DNA from: Sipunculus nudus
Lineage: Eukaryota; Annelida; Sipuncula; Golfingiida; Sipunculidae
Direction of reading: 5' to 3'
NCBI GenBank assembly: GCA_026874595.1
Contig: CM049314.1
Coordinates: forward strand, 74,104,300-74,168,299
DNA: 64,000 nucleotides
In this document: piece by piece, positions 24,419 to 36,079 of the stretch
Position numbering within the stretch: the stretch's first letter is position 1
Layout of the letters: the number at the start of each line of letters is the position of its first letter
Notes under the pieces: model-generated
Seen by the model: the letters and a program-made list of their open reading frames with translations, nothing else
Databases searched by the model: none
Told to the model about the DNA's origin: nothing
Program-made: the position numbers and the translations under genes

Positions 24419-25550
24419 GTTTGTTATCAGCTTTTCTTTCTTGTCTCACAACAAACATATGTGTCCATAACATCATTGCAAATAAACATATATAAAAGAC
24501 CTCCACGATTCTTGGAAAACATATCTTTATTATGATTCACGATGGTGCCACCCATCCTCCATTATGGAAGTTTTCTGTGGCCAAATAATTGAAATACCGG
24601 TTGCTGCTGGTCCCAGTGCGCTCCAACAAGAGCGGGTGTCACATGTTTAAAATTTCAAACTGGATGCACATTATGTCACAATTTATGATACATTGATATC
24701 ACTTTCTTATTAGTCTGATTATAATCTTTGCTCTGTGGGCACCCTGGACTTCAAACCTAGAAATGTTTGCTATACAAAGCATGGGTTACACGAGAGATCC
24801 GAGGCGACTGCAGTAAACAACGTCAGTTTGAGGAGCGTATGTTAAGCTTGGTCCATCGATAGTAGTTTGCTCATGCCACGGTGATGTAGTGTTTTGGTGG
24901 CCATCAAGAGTTAGTCCACAATTTTCAAAATGCTTCTCTACTTTTACATCTTGTTTACTGCCGCCGCCAGAGAGTATCAGTGCCTTCATCTACATGTATG
25001 TGTGTTTGATCACAGAACAACTCGCGCAAACATGAACGGAATCTCAAGAAATTCGTGAATGGGTCAAGGAAGAACCAATAAGATTTTGATGTGGACCCGG
25101 CAATAACCCTGGAGTAAGGAACATCATCAAGGAATATTCACAAATGCACCTTTTGCAAGAATGAACCTAGGAATATGGGCCAAATAATTGAATGTTTACA
25201 TGGCCTAGGCTTGTATTCCTTAGAATGCAGATTACTATTTTCTTATTTATAATAGCGCTGTCTATAGGCTTTAAATCTTCTACACAGACTTTATAAGTTC
25301 ATTGATTATGCGCATTTATGCAAACTTTTTCAAAATTACACAAAAAAAAAGATTCCCTCCCCCCCCCCCCCCTTATTACTTGGCCAATTGTGATTCTGCT
25401 GTTTTATCAGATCGGCCTAGGTGTGCCTTTGTAGGATTTGTTCCATAGATAAGAGAAAACTACACTGGAATTTAATAAAGTTCAAAAACCACTAAATGGT
25501 CTATCCAAAACATATCCTGCAAGTCTATTAGTTAACCGTGGGAAGCAGCA
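24419..25550. other. Intron, no gene seen
   Basis: Searched for the missing second half of the discoidin domain and not found. A run of C lies near 25360-25372. Confidence 0.35.
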
Positions 25551-25745
25551 GACATGGGATAATTGTAATCAATAATCCTAATCAATTACAATTGATTACA
25601 TTTTTTTAAGTTATAGTTATCATAATCGATTACATTATTTTAAAATGAAAGTAATTGTAATCCGTATCAATTACTCTCCAAATGTAATCGTAATCATAAT
25701 AATTAGATATGATTACATTGATTACTTTTGTATTTTTCCAATTTA
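25551..25745. repeat. AT-rich element rich in GTAATC/GATTAC inverted motifs
   Basis: Dense GTAATC, GATTAC and CAATTACAATTGATTACA motifs in both orientations over about 190 bp. It resembles a degraded MITE-type element. The superfamily is not determined. Confidence 0.5.
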
Positions 25746-26264
25746 TAACAGGTTAAGGTAACGTTACCTATATCACTTATCTTTCACTTATCACTTATCA
25801 TGTTTAACACTGATAAAAAGTATCATTAAGGGTGACGTATGCAGCTGTTGTGACTCCTGACAGCCATCAAATTATCTGTATCAAGTCAAATCATAGATTT
25901 TTCTAATACGAAGCTAGGTGGCTTGTTTATGTGAGCATTTTGAGATGAAATAATAAAGAAATAAATAAAATCAGCATTTAAAATTTAATTTTATCATATT
26001 TAGTATTTCATCATAACTTTGTTAAAGACCATGTTGAAGTGCTTATAATACTTGTGCAATAAGTACTGCAAAAATGAGCTGTTATAGTAAGCCAGGTAAT
26101 ATTCACTTGCCAGTTACCTCTCGAGCAAATCATTCATTAGTATATGAGCATAGACTCTAAACCTAGTCATGATTAATTGTCCACACTAAACAGATTTTTA
26201 TTACGTAAGTATACCCAGAACCACTAGCTGCTCTAGCTGGAGGAAAGAATAATCTGACTTTATG

Positions 26265-26485
26265 TGTTGAAACAGACGCACAAATGGACACTGGGCAGAG
26301 AGGAAAGATCAGAGGTCAACCAGTAATTAGGGCGCAGCAGTTCACATGTGACCTGATCATAATTTCGAATTTTAAAAAATTCTGTCCGGTGGTTACGGAG
26401 GAGTTCTCAGGAAACCTAGGCGGCGGCGACAGCATGCAACTGAAAACATAGTATCCGCAAAACACTATTTTGGCGGATACAGTAA
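26265..26485 (-). repeat. Family A left-end fragment, inverted
   Basis: Reverse-strand copy of the family A left end. The hairpin GTATCCGCAAAAC paired with TTTTGGCGGATAC lies at 26451-26480. The GC-rich tract and GCAGTTCACATGTGACCTGAT come next, then CTGGGCAGAGAGGAAAG near 26290. No tandem units are attached. Confidence 0.75.
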
Positions 26486-27284
26486 ACAAACGCATATTTC
26501 TAACATTATACCAGTGCTTACAAAAATTATCAAACTTTAACATATACACACTGAAATAGTACTATATATCAACTAAATAATAATGATAATGTATATGTAT
26601 TTCAACAAGGCTTTTAACACTAAAGTCCGACCAACCTAATTAAAGTTTACCCTGACAGATACTAATTTCCAGTGCTAATACTATATTTTAATGACAAAAG
26701 CGATATTTAAATACAGATGTAGAAATCATGCATGCAAATAAATATCATAAACACTGTGGATATGATCCTAACGATCGGTTTAACAGATAAAAGTATCTAC
26801 AGTTTTAATCAAGTGGACGTGAATTTACAATTCACTCCGTCCAGACTGATGCCACAATATCTCTGACTTTTCACTGATAGATTTACGCATTAATCAACAC
26901 TGGTCTCTGACATGCGCAGTACTCGATCTACAGTTAAATGAAGGAGGCCAGTTTAATAGTGAAACTTTCCAAAACTTTACCTGGTGTATGAAGTATCTGA
27001 AACGTTATGTCATGCACAAAGAGTTATGGCAAACTTATCCAGGTGTACCTTATAAACATCTTACATACCGTATCCCGCCGTATTTTCTGTAATCCTGTCA
27101 TGAAACAATCAAATCTGTGCGACATCCATATTCGTGGATATCACCAAAACAGCTAGAACGAGAAAGAGGCTGACTGAAAAAGTGATCGCGTGACGTCATA
27201 TGCAAAAGTGCAATGGGCAGCATTAGAGTCCCTGAAACCAGAACCGATCACCTTAAGTTATAAACTCTCTTTCATTCGATCTTG
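26486..27284. other. Intron, no gene seen
   Basis: No recognisable exon or repeat was found. Confidence 0.3.
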
Positions 27285-27935
27285 TCGAAAATACATACAG
27301 CATCTCTAGCACTGTTACACCATGTTTACCGACAGCATCTCTAGCACTGTTACACCATGTTTACATACAGCATCTCTAGCACTGTTACACCATGTTTACC
27401 GTCAGCATCTCTAGCACTGTTACACTATGTTTACATACAGCATTTCTAGCACTGTTACACCATGTTTACATACAGCATCTCTAGCACTGTTTCACCATGT
27501 TTACATACAGCATCTCTAGCACTGATACACCATGTTTACCGACAGCATCTCTAGCACTGATACACAATGTTTACCGACAGCATCTCTAGCACTGTTACAC
27601 CATGTTTACCGACAGCATCTCTAGCACTGCTACACCATGTTTACATACAGCATCTCTAGCACTGTTACACCATGATTACATACAGCATCTCCAGCACTGT
27701 TACACCATGTTTACCGACAGCATCTCTAGCACTGTTACACCATGTTTACCGACAGCATCTCTAGCACTGTTACACCATGTTTACCGACAGCATCTCTAGC
27801 ACTGTTACACCATGTTTACATACAGCATCTCTAGCACTGCTACACCATGTTTACATACAGCATCTCTAGCACTGTTACACCATGATTACATACAGCATCT
27901 CCAGCACTGTTACACCATGTATACCGACAGCTTCT
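27285..27935 (+). repeat. Minisatellite, 35 bp unit, about 18 copies
   Basis: The unit is CATCTCTAGCACTGTTACAC, then CATGTTTAC plus either CGACAG or ATACAG. The period is exactly 35 bp at most junctions (27301, 27336 and so on). Two unit variants are interspersed. Open frames here are repeat artefacts. Confidence 0.95.
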
Positions 27936-28455
27936 TGATAAACAAACTCATACATCTATCACAAAGGTGCTTGAAGGACTTTTCCGAACAAATATTACCT
28001 ACAGTTCATAATGTATGAAGAGTAAACCAGAATTCATAAAAATGTTCAACAGAAAGGTTGTTGAATCTTTTATCTAGCTTTAAGATATACACAGTCAATG
28101 CACAAATATTATTTGTTACAGATCAAATTGGATGAAACATATTCCTCCCATTTACCTACTATCAAGGCTCTGACAGCAACTCTAACAGAGACCTTGCTTC
28201 CTAGTGCACCATGCAATTTATTTAATGAATAATGAACCAAGCAGGGGAACCAATTAATTGACTCACATTTATACTACCTCTACATGACAGGTGAACTTTT
28301 CTGGTTATAAATATTTATTTTTAGTCCTAAAACAGTCACGAAAATCTGATCCTGTGAAAGTTTAATAACCCTGTTTTAAGACAGTGACAAACGTGATTCA
28401 ATTTGTTTTGTATTTTCTCAGAGTGCTTGTAATCAGTTTTGTTTGTTTGTTGCAG
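27936..28455. other. Intron, no gene seen
   Basis: AT-rich, ending in the acceptor of the EGF exon. No other feature was seen. Confidence 0.35.
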
Positions 28456-28596
28456 ATCATCTAAACAAGGACGAGTGTGCAGAGGGCAATCATAACTGCT
28501 CTCACTTTTGTAATGACACAGACACGGGACCAGGCTACTTCTGTTCCTGTCCTGAAAACTTTCATTTACTGCCAGATGGCAGCACATGTAATCCAG
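28456..28596 (+). CDS. Host gene exon: second EGF-like domain
   Basis: A 141 bp exon between acceptor TTTGTTTGTTGCAG and donor GTAACG, phase 1 at both ends. It encodes six cysteines in EGF order: DECAEGNHNCSHFC, then GYFCSCPENFHLLPDGSTC. The DEC start and the hydroxylation-type tract CNDTDTGPGYFCSC resemble calcium-binding EGF modules. Joined to the lectin exon at 29092 it gives STCNP-DDDCWPDEG without a frame change, so it directly precedes the lectin domain in the mature chain. It also fits the EGF exon at 10611 by phase. An EGF module before a C-type lectin domain is a common layout in invertebrate lectin receptors and in REJ proteins. Confidence 0.85.
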
Positions 28597-29091
28597 GTAA
28601 CGTGACATTCATGATTTTCATTTTCCATTTGTTTCCCCATTTTTTTTTGTATCATCATACTTGTACCATTATATTAGGTGGTGAGAATTATAATACTTTA
28701 CTCATGGTTTGTCTGTCAGCCTTATTATACAAACAGTTCCGGACAGACTTTGTTGAAATTTTGTGAAGGGTTAGAAAAGCATTCCAGTAACAATCCATTC
28801 ATTTTTTTTTCAGGCAGTCTGGTTCACCATTAACAAATTCAAAGGATTATGTCCTATTTGAACGGTAATTTCATTAAAATTGTTTCATTTAAACCATTAT
28901 CTATGATAAGATTACCAGTTGTAAAACATTATTGTGATAGTATTCTTATAACGACCTTTGACGAGCAGTTGTTGACATGACAAGTGTCATGACCGGAAGT
29001 AGGCCTAATTGGTTCAAATTGGATATATTTCTTCTAAGTTATGTTTTTATGACTACTGTTGTATGACCTTAACCTTGACATTTTATTTTAG

Positions 29092-29280
29092 ATGACGATT
29101 GCTGGCCTGATGAAGGAGAGTTTGGTGGTCACTGCTACCAGTTACACATGGACCCGGAACCCTTCACTGATGCCATGATCAACTGCAGAGCCCTCGGAGG
29201 GGTCTTGCTGACTATACACTCTATGGAAGAATATGATTATGTCATTAACAAGTTTGGATCTTTACAAAACCAGTGGTTAG
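29092..29280 (+). CDS. Host gene exon: C-type lectin domain, N-terminal half
   Basis: A 189 bp exon with acceptor TTTTATTTTAG and donor GTACGT, phase 1 to 1. It encodes DDDCWPDEGEFGGHCYQL, then FTDAMINCRALGGVLLTIHS, then QNQWLG. These are the first three cysteines of a long-form C-type lectin fold (an N-terminal disulphide pair plus the helix-1 cysteine), the A-x-x-x-C pattern, the GG(x)L(x)xI tract and the WIGL-like element (WLGM across the junction). The domain continues in the exon at 30991. It is an extracellular fold usually used for sugar or protein recognition. Confidence 0.9.
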
Positions 29281-30990
29281 GTACGTTCAAACACAGAAAT
29301 AAAGAAGAAATTAGTAGGAGATGAGAAATAAAATCAAATTGACAGTGGTCATAATGCTGAAATTAATAAGATGCTGAGTGTTTGGTAGGCTAACAGTGAA
29401 TTCTTAAACCTTGCAGGTCAAGTAGACATATTCCAAATTCCATTTTATAATCATATAAATCATTAGCTTATAAGATGTTTAATGTATCAAGATATATTTT
29501 GTATAAATAGAACACATTTCTTGGCCGAAAAAAAGAAAGATTTTTCCTGTGCGCTTTAGTGGTTTTATTTCAGTTTACAGCAAAATATATGTGAAAAATG
29601 AATACAAAATGTCCACTAAATTACTGTCCAAACAACAAAAAATTATTTGCAGGTATTCTTAAATTGAAAAATATTTGTATCCAAATATTGTGTTGTCCTT
29701 TCTATGGAAGATTACAGAGTTCCCTGTGAAAGCAACCAGTAATGAACACTGACTTTTTTTTTTGTTACTGGGATTTTACTCTTTGTCCCTGCCCCCTCAT
29801 AGTTATTTCCTCTACGTTACTCTGACTTTTTAATTTCATAAAACCAGCCAGGGTAACTGATATTACATATGGATAGTCACAAGGTGGCTCCTAAAGTATT
29901 TATGACTGAACAGAAACGAGAAAGCTACATTTTTATTCTTAATGTATAAGTTCCTTTAGGACTTTTACAAGATCAGAAGATCGTACCTTTATTCAACATC
30001 CACAAAATTACTGACGTTGTTAGACCCATGCAGATGGAATTATCTAGTAAAGCCTACAAAATAAAAGTTTGATTTTCGCCAAAGTAATCAAAGATGGAGG
30101 TATGTAAATGAGTCTAACAGGAATCCAATGGAACATGATATTTGGAAAAAGTGTCTGCTATTCGACCGTCTGCTATGACAATTTTTGTAACCTAGCAGAC
30201 GGACATACGGTTATTGGTGCCAAAGGAAGTACATATAGTATAGTATAGTTTTAATACTGGTAGATTTCAGAAACATTCTCTATAACAGTTTCATTCATTA
30301 CATTTTATATGGATTTACTTAACAATATCTGAACTTTTTGAGGTTTTGAGAAATAGAGGCCGGTAACTTAATGTATAAAAATGTAACCTAGTAGACATGC
30401 ATCATTGTGCATTAAAACGTGCCTCAGCTTGCGTCAATATAGCCTTAATTTTCAGAATGTTTCTACATTATGGGAGGGGTTTCCCACCCCCTCCTGAATC
30501 CTTTATTTAAAAATCCTGTATTCGTCCCTAGTTTGGTTTTGAATGCATGACTGTATCAGTTACTTGGTGGAAATGTTGATGTGTCTGCTGTACGTGTTAC
30601 CATGTGTCGGGATATATTCTGTTTATGTTGGTATTTAGTTAATATTGTATGTTTGAACGAAGAAATAAGGACCTTACTTCAAAAAATTAAATTAAAAATT
30701 TATTTTAACATTTAAAGGTACATTTGTTGATAAAAAATATTTATCATGTGGCGTTTTAAAGTTTGCGCCATTATAGCCAATATTTTCAAAATGATAATTT
30801 TTCTCCCTCCTATCCTGTTTAGAAATACTTTATTATTATAGTAAAGTACACCAAAGCTTAATCGGCCATCGTTCATTTTTTTTTAAAAAGTTGTTACCTG
30901 AAATTCATCGTTTGCCCCACTTCCAGTTTAAATTAGTAAAACAAAATTCAATGAGGTTTGGCTAATCACAGACATTTTCATGGTTTGCAG
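29281..30990. other. Intron within the lectin domain, no gene seen
   Basis: AT-rich intron of about 1.7 kb. No recognisable repeat or exon was seen. Confidence 0.5.
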
Positions 30991-31170
30991 GTATGAGCAG
31001 ATTTGGAAACTGGGATGATCAAAGCCCAATGACTTTGTTCTTCCCACATGAATCTAGTTGGGATCAAACGAAGCCTTTTGGATGTACCATGTTCAACCTC
31101 AAAATCAGCAACAAGTGGATGCATGGAGAATGCACCAAGAAACTCCCATACATATGCAAGTTTCAAAATG
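30991..31170 (+). CDS. Host gene exon: C-type lectin domain, C-terminal half
   Basis: A 180 bp exon between acceptor CATGGTTTGCAG and donor GTTAGT, phase 1 to 1. It encodes GMSRFGNWDDQSPMTLFFPH, then KPFGCTMFNLKISNKWMHGE, then CTKKLPYICKFQN. The last three cysteines and the LPYICKF ending are typical of the fold. The usual calcium/sugar motifs (EPN or QPD, and WND) are absent; the WND position reads WMHGEC. Binding is therefore probably calcium-independent or protein-directed, which is inference. With the exon at 29092 the domain is about 120 residues, a normal length. Confidence 0.9.
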
Positions 31171-32676
31171 GTTAGTGAACTTTAAACAAAAATCTATTGG
31201 TATTGGCAAATTATATGACATTCATTTTATAGTAATGTATACTGTATATAGCAATAAACTACCACCAATAATATTAAAATATTTGGTACAGGTTTTAGAT
31301 GTATTTTAATTAGATCACTAGCAATTGCAATGTAAAAAAAAAACCTTTTTTTGTAAGAAATGTTTTTTAGTACATTTTTGTACTGGCTAATTGCTGCTTA
31401 TTAAACCAAAAGACGAGCATGTTTCCAATGCATTATGGCTATGAGAACAACTATGATTAGGCACAAAATGTTACTGTCTCAGAAACCAAGCCAGGGGCAC
31501 GTGATTAAGTATTTTTGACAGGTGAAAACCTATTGTTGCCTTCCTGATGGGGCAATAAAGGATCAAACAAATCCTCTTATATCTTATATCACTTGAAAAG
31601 ATTTCAGCTCTCGAGTTCAACAATGTTCCGGGGGGGGGGGGGGGGGGGGAGGTGCAGTTGCTATAAGTAGCTTTTCAGACGTTCGAGTCCCACAGAAGTA
31701 AGGTGCACCCTTGGCGGAGATTTCCAAGGTAAGCTTGTAATTGATATTCTTGTCTTTTAGGGCCCAGATGTGTTTAGACACCTCAGTGTTTTTAGCGTGG
31801 GATCTGTAACGAAAGGATTGTTTGTGGTTATTGTATCTGCTCTTGAAATCACCTTCAGCATGAACTCAAGAGCTGAAATTCTCTTCAAGTGCGTCCATCA
31901 AAACGAATTCACTTTAAAATGTTTTAAAACCTAGTATTCATACAAATATTCAACAAGCTCCCTCAGCCTTAAAAATTATAAAATATATATGTATATGCAT
32001 AATTTGACATGATGTGAGCCAAACTATGGGTGAATAATGATTCAAGTTACAATTCTGAGTTAACTTTCAGATAATTTTAATTGCAAATTTAAAAATAAAA
32101 ATTTTAAAATAAAAAATTTTACATTAATGCAAAAATAGATTTGCGAGTAAAAGGTTTTAATATAAACTTAATAGCATTATTCTCCTGAAATATAGGTATA
32201 AGTCCTAGTTGTCCACCTTTTGTCCATCTGTAAATATTTCATATCAACAACTGTTTTTTTTATGGCTCTCTTGTCAGAGTATTAGTTTTGCCATCATATA
32301 TTTAGAACTTCACTAAGTAGGAGGGCCATTTCCTCATACTTTGCTATTGCTAATCCATAAGAAAAACAATTACAATAGAAATTAACATATTTTGCATTTG
32401 CTTAAATTTTTCAAACTTCAGCTGAGCGCCGTTACCCATGGGCCCCATTTTTATTTTAAAAAGGTAACAATTTGCCCACCCACACTGCTTTTAAAAACAC
32501 ATGCATGAGCAGTCAGTTTTTTTTTTTTGTTGTTGTCTTATTATTCTTAAGACTTTATATCTACCATAAATGTACCTTTATATTAAGAGCAGTGTCATAT
32601 TGTATGTATCATATCATTGGATGATGTAACATCACAGGCAATAATATTGCACACTAACCTTTATGTACTTTAACAG
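31171..32676. other. Intron with repeat debris
   Basis: Contains a G-run near 31629-31649. At about 32310-32460 there is a fragment (AGGAGGGCCATTTCCTCATA and on to CAGCTGAGCGCCGTTACCCA) matching 50205-50325. No gene was seen. Confidence 0.5.
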
Positions 32677-32721
32677 CTCTGAGGATTACTACACCACCAC
32701 CACCTAAGTATTCTTCAGATG
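32677..32721 (+). CDS. Host gene mini-exon: proline-rich linker
   Basis: A candidate 45 bp exon between acceptor TGTACTTTAACAG and donor GTATAA, phase 1 in and out. Joined after 31170 it reads ALRITTPPPPKYSSD, a Thr/Pro-rich linker of the kind found between extracellular domains. It keeps the frame from the lectin exon and into the Cys-rich exon at 52922. Support comes only from splice-site quality, phase and composition, because it is too short for domain evidence. Confidence 0.5.
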
Positions 32722-32999
32722 GTATAAATATGATATATTTAAGTGTTTCACAAATATATTTAACATCAATATATGACCAACTGACTCAATATTAAGAGAA
32801 ACTATAGAAATATTGCTATAAATTCATTAAGCAGACATTAACAATCCTGAGCTGTTTATTTAATTTCTCAATCCCATTTTCTTCATCGCCTCTTCTGATT
32901 TGGTCTTTTATGCCTAATCATATCCTGAACTTGAAAGCCTTCCTTTGGATGAGACTGTGTTATCATGACTCCTGAAGCTGTTGGGCACACTGTGGTTTT

Positions 33000-33660
33000 T
33001 AGCTCAGCTGACTATTTATAATTCTTCTAAGCTAAAGTCATGGTCCTTTGTCCATCGTCCGTCTTGGCATCCGTCCATTACCAGGGCACATTTTGAAACC
33101 GTTGGACCTACAAATCCAAAATTTAGCATACACTAAGATGTCCCCAAAATCTCCTATCAAACCAACAATTGGGTCACTAGGACACATGCCTTAGAGATAT
33201 TATGGAAAAAACCCCAGTTTTCCACTAAAACCCATTGTTACACTTCAAGACTGACTAATATCAAACCACCAATCTGTTTTGATCATATTTATTTTACATG
33301 TTCCTCTATACACTTGCTATGTACATACCAGAATTAGGTCAGTAGTGCATATAATTTCTTGAAGTTATGAAGTTATGTAAAAAATCAGGAAATATATTTA
33401 CTTTTTTTAACATGATAATTAATGAAGAAGAGACTTTTTCAAAGATGAAACTTTTTGAATTAAGATATAAATGTATTCCAAAAATTAGATCTGTCTTTCA
33501 CATTATTAGCATAAACAAAAAAATCAATACTGTTATACCTTTAATTTTATTCTACTTTGAACATGGCACGTTTCCCCATGCAATTTTCACAGCACCTATA
33601 CATAAGGTTTTATTTTTTATATCTGAAATTTCAAAGAAATTGATGGAAAATTGAGAAGCT
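33000..33660 (+). repeat. Family B-type start followed by family E
   Basis: 33000-33240 begins TTTAGCTCAGCTGAC, then GTCATGGTCCTTTGTCCATC, then CAGGGCACA, like the family B starts at 41131 and 51748. 33240-33660 resembles 490-1000 (family E). Both parts are diverged and non-coding. Confidence 0.5.
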
Positions 33661-34880
33661 TTGATTTAAGTTTTTAGACACCATGCCAAGTATTGTTACA
33701 TCAGGCAAGCCCAGCTTGGCTCCCCCCCCCCCCCCCCCCACACACACAGGATGCATTAAATTTATAAATGTTATTATTTGTTCCATGTAATTCATTATTT
33801 TTCTTTACTCTTGTTAAATTATGAACTTTGTATCCTATCACAAGGGGTTACATTATTTAAGTACACATTTAATTGTGCCCACAAAGGCATGTATTGCTTT
33901 AAAGTGTGGAGGATTCCATTTAAATTTCTTGCCGAGCATACCACTGGTACACTCAATCAAGAATTTAATGGGCAAACTTTATTGCCATGGAATTTATCTC
34001 ATTTAACTCATTTGGCCATATCTTTAAACTGGTTTTAGAACTATTAATTACATTTACACTTTTGTATAAGCACGTCATTTGGTATTCCCACCGTCTGTCT
34101 GTCCGTTTAATTTTAGAGTCGATGGATGACTTTCCAGGGTTTGGATGATTTTTTGCGATACTCCGCATAAATACTGTAAATCCTGTTTTTATGGCTGCAT
34201 GTCTATTTAAAGTTTGTATGCAAATAACCTTAACATTGTATATGAATATTTACACCATACAATTGAAACAATAATTCTGTGACTATAAAGAGTATTCCTC
34301 TGTGACGTGCTTTATCTCATTTTATTGCCCACAAGTGTACCATGTCTGACTGGATGAGGCTGTACACATTCATTTCAGATAAACCATCTATTTAAGCCCG
34401 CAGCCCGAGATTTTTTATTTTGAGTTTGTTTGAAAAGCCACAGCGATAAAAAATGGGTAATTTGGCTACTTTTTGGTGTTGATGTGATAACTTATGAAGA
34501 ATATGAAGGATTTTGATGAAACTCTTTAGAGCCTTAGCTCAATTTTCAGCAGAATCCACACATATCTCATGAGGCCAGAGGTCCCGGTACTTTGGAGGCA
34601 TCTTGGTGACTTACCAAAAATCCTATAGATTTTCATGAAACTCATTATACATATTCACAAATAGAGATTTTCACCTTTATATCTTTCCCATAAAAATTCA
34701 TAAATATTTAATTAGGTCATAGGTTATCAGATACACGACAGACGTATTATGCACGTTTGCGGTGCTCTTGTTTGTCTATCAAATATATCCTGTGGAAAAT
34801 TTACCAGATAGTTTGTTACCATTCCTTTATTGATGAAGAGGGAATGGTTACTTATGTTATACTATTTTAAGTTTTAATGT
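33661..34880. other. Intron with unclassified sequence
   Basis: Contains a long C-run near 33721-33739 followed by CACACA. No gene or clear repeat family was recognised. Confidence 0.35.
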
Positions 34881-34939
34881 CTTTCATTTTTTGCTTTGTT
34901 TTGTTTTGCTTTTAAACTGATTGCCTGATTAAATAATTA

Positions 34940-35347
34940 ATAATGATATGTATATTAAAACATATATGCAAATCAAGGGAGGGGAGGATCAAGGACAAAA
35001 GAAAAAGCAAAGAAAATGTAACTATCTTGCTGTATTAACAATGGCTTTATTTGACAAACATATATATATTGTATGAATTCATAAATATGCAAAAATATGC
35101 TAATCAAAGGTTTAAAATGAGTCAAAATAGATGATGTGTCAACATGTGAAGAAAAAGTAACAAACTCGCTCTATTAACAATGTCATAATTTAACAAACGT
35201 TGCTATACACGAGTCCAGAAATATGCAAATAAGATGCAAAATTATGCTTATTAATAGGTCAAATTATGAAAAATTGTTCATAATGGGTTTTGTGTTATTT
35301 TTTAAAGGAAAAGTAATAAACTTGTCTCATTTACAATGTGTTTATTT

Positions 35348-35393
<46 letters not shown>

Positions 35394-35625
35394 AATGAGT
35401 ACACGAATTGGCAAATTAGATGCAAAAACATGTTAATTTAGTTGTCAAAGGGGGACAGAAATTTAGTATGTAAATTTGTGTAGGAGAGGTTACATAACTG
35501 CTCAATATCAATGGTTCATTTGATGTACTCATATGTAAATTAATTCAGAAATATGCATAATAGATGCAAAAATATGAAAATTATATTTTTTAAAATATCA
35601 GAAATGGATTCTCTTTAAAATGTTA
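34940..35625 (+). repeat. Diverged tandem repeat, about 140-180 bp unit, 4 copies
   Basis: Units share AAAGTAACAAACTCGCTCTA, then TTAACAATG, then a TTAACAAATATAT tract and AGAAATATGCAAATAAGATGC. They start near 35012, 35148, 35305 and 35485. One unit has its TATAT tract expanded to a (TA)n microsatellite at about 35352-35390. Confidence 0.7.
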
Positions 35626-35744
35626 CTACACGATGGCAAATTTCATTTAAATATCTTGATACTATTAAAGTTTCTGCAGAATCAGAATAAAAATATGCTG
35701 AAAATCCCTTAAAGTGGGATACACGATCTGTATATATAACATCT

Positions 35745-35919
35745 CTCTACATGTTATATTTAACATCTCTCTACACGTTCCCACTTTAATACCACCTGAC
35801 GAAGAAGTCTTTGTAGTTCGAAAGCTTGTGTGTTAATAAACTAGTTAGTCTATCTAAAAGACGTCACTGTTTATCTTAACTTTCGCTTCGACTATAGACT
35901 AACACGGCTATACCACTTA

Positions 35920-35922
<3 letters not shown>
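35745..35922 (+). mobile_element. Possible Penelope-like element end fragment
   Basis: Contains CACCTGACGAAGAAGTC, TTCGAAAGCTTGTGTG, AATAAACTAGTTAGTCT and AGACTAACACGGCTATACCA. From memory these resemble the terminal repeat of Penelope-like retroelements in several animals, but this was not searched. An almost exact 20 bp duplication (TAACATCTCTCTACA) precedes it. Confidence 0.4.
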
Positions 35923-35965
<43 letters not shown>

Positions 35966-36075
35966 ACAGGGTGAGAAATGACTGGTGGGCCAATTGTGGA
36001 ATCGAACCCGCACGGCATGCACAGAATTCCGGCATTCTAACCGCTTCGCCAGAAAAGCAAGCTTCTTTGGCAAGG
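35923..36075 (-). repeat. tRNA-derived SINE with (TA)n tail
   Basis: On the reverse strand it has an A-box-like TGGCGAAGCGGTTAGA (36040-36055), a B box GGTTCGATTCC (35998-36008), the tract GCCCACCAGTCATTTCTCACC, then TGTGACATATATA running into a TA microsatellite (35923-35961). The same 3' segment with TA tail occurs on the + strand at 49427-49545. It appears inserted at the downstream edge of the Gypsy fossil at 36.1-37.6 kb. Confidence 0.7.
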
Positions 36076-36079
36076 AAGT

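Noticed and set aside
24786-24989. Reverse-strand open frame of 67 residues near the discoidin exon
   Set aside because: No domain, no splice context consistent with the + strand gene, and not the missing discoidin half.
27602-28018. Open frames over the 35 bp minisatellite
   Set aside because: The 105-base reading period is three repeat units; the protein is pure repeat with no conserved features.
35998-36060. Functional tRNA gene on the reverse strand
   Set aside because: A and B boxes are present, but no full cloverleaf with an acceptor stem was evident and the sequence runs into a SINE tail shared with another copy.
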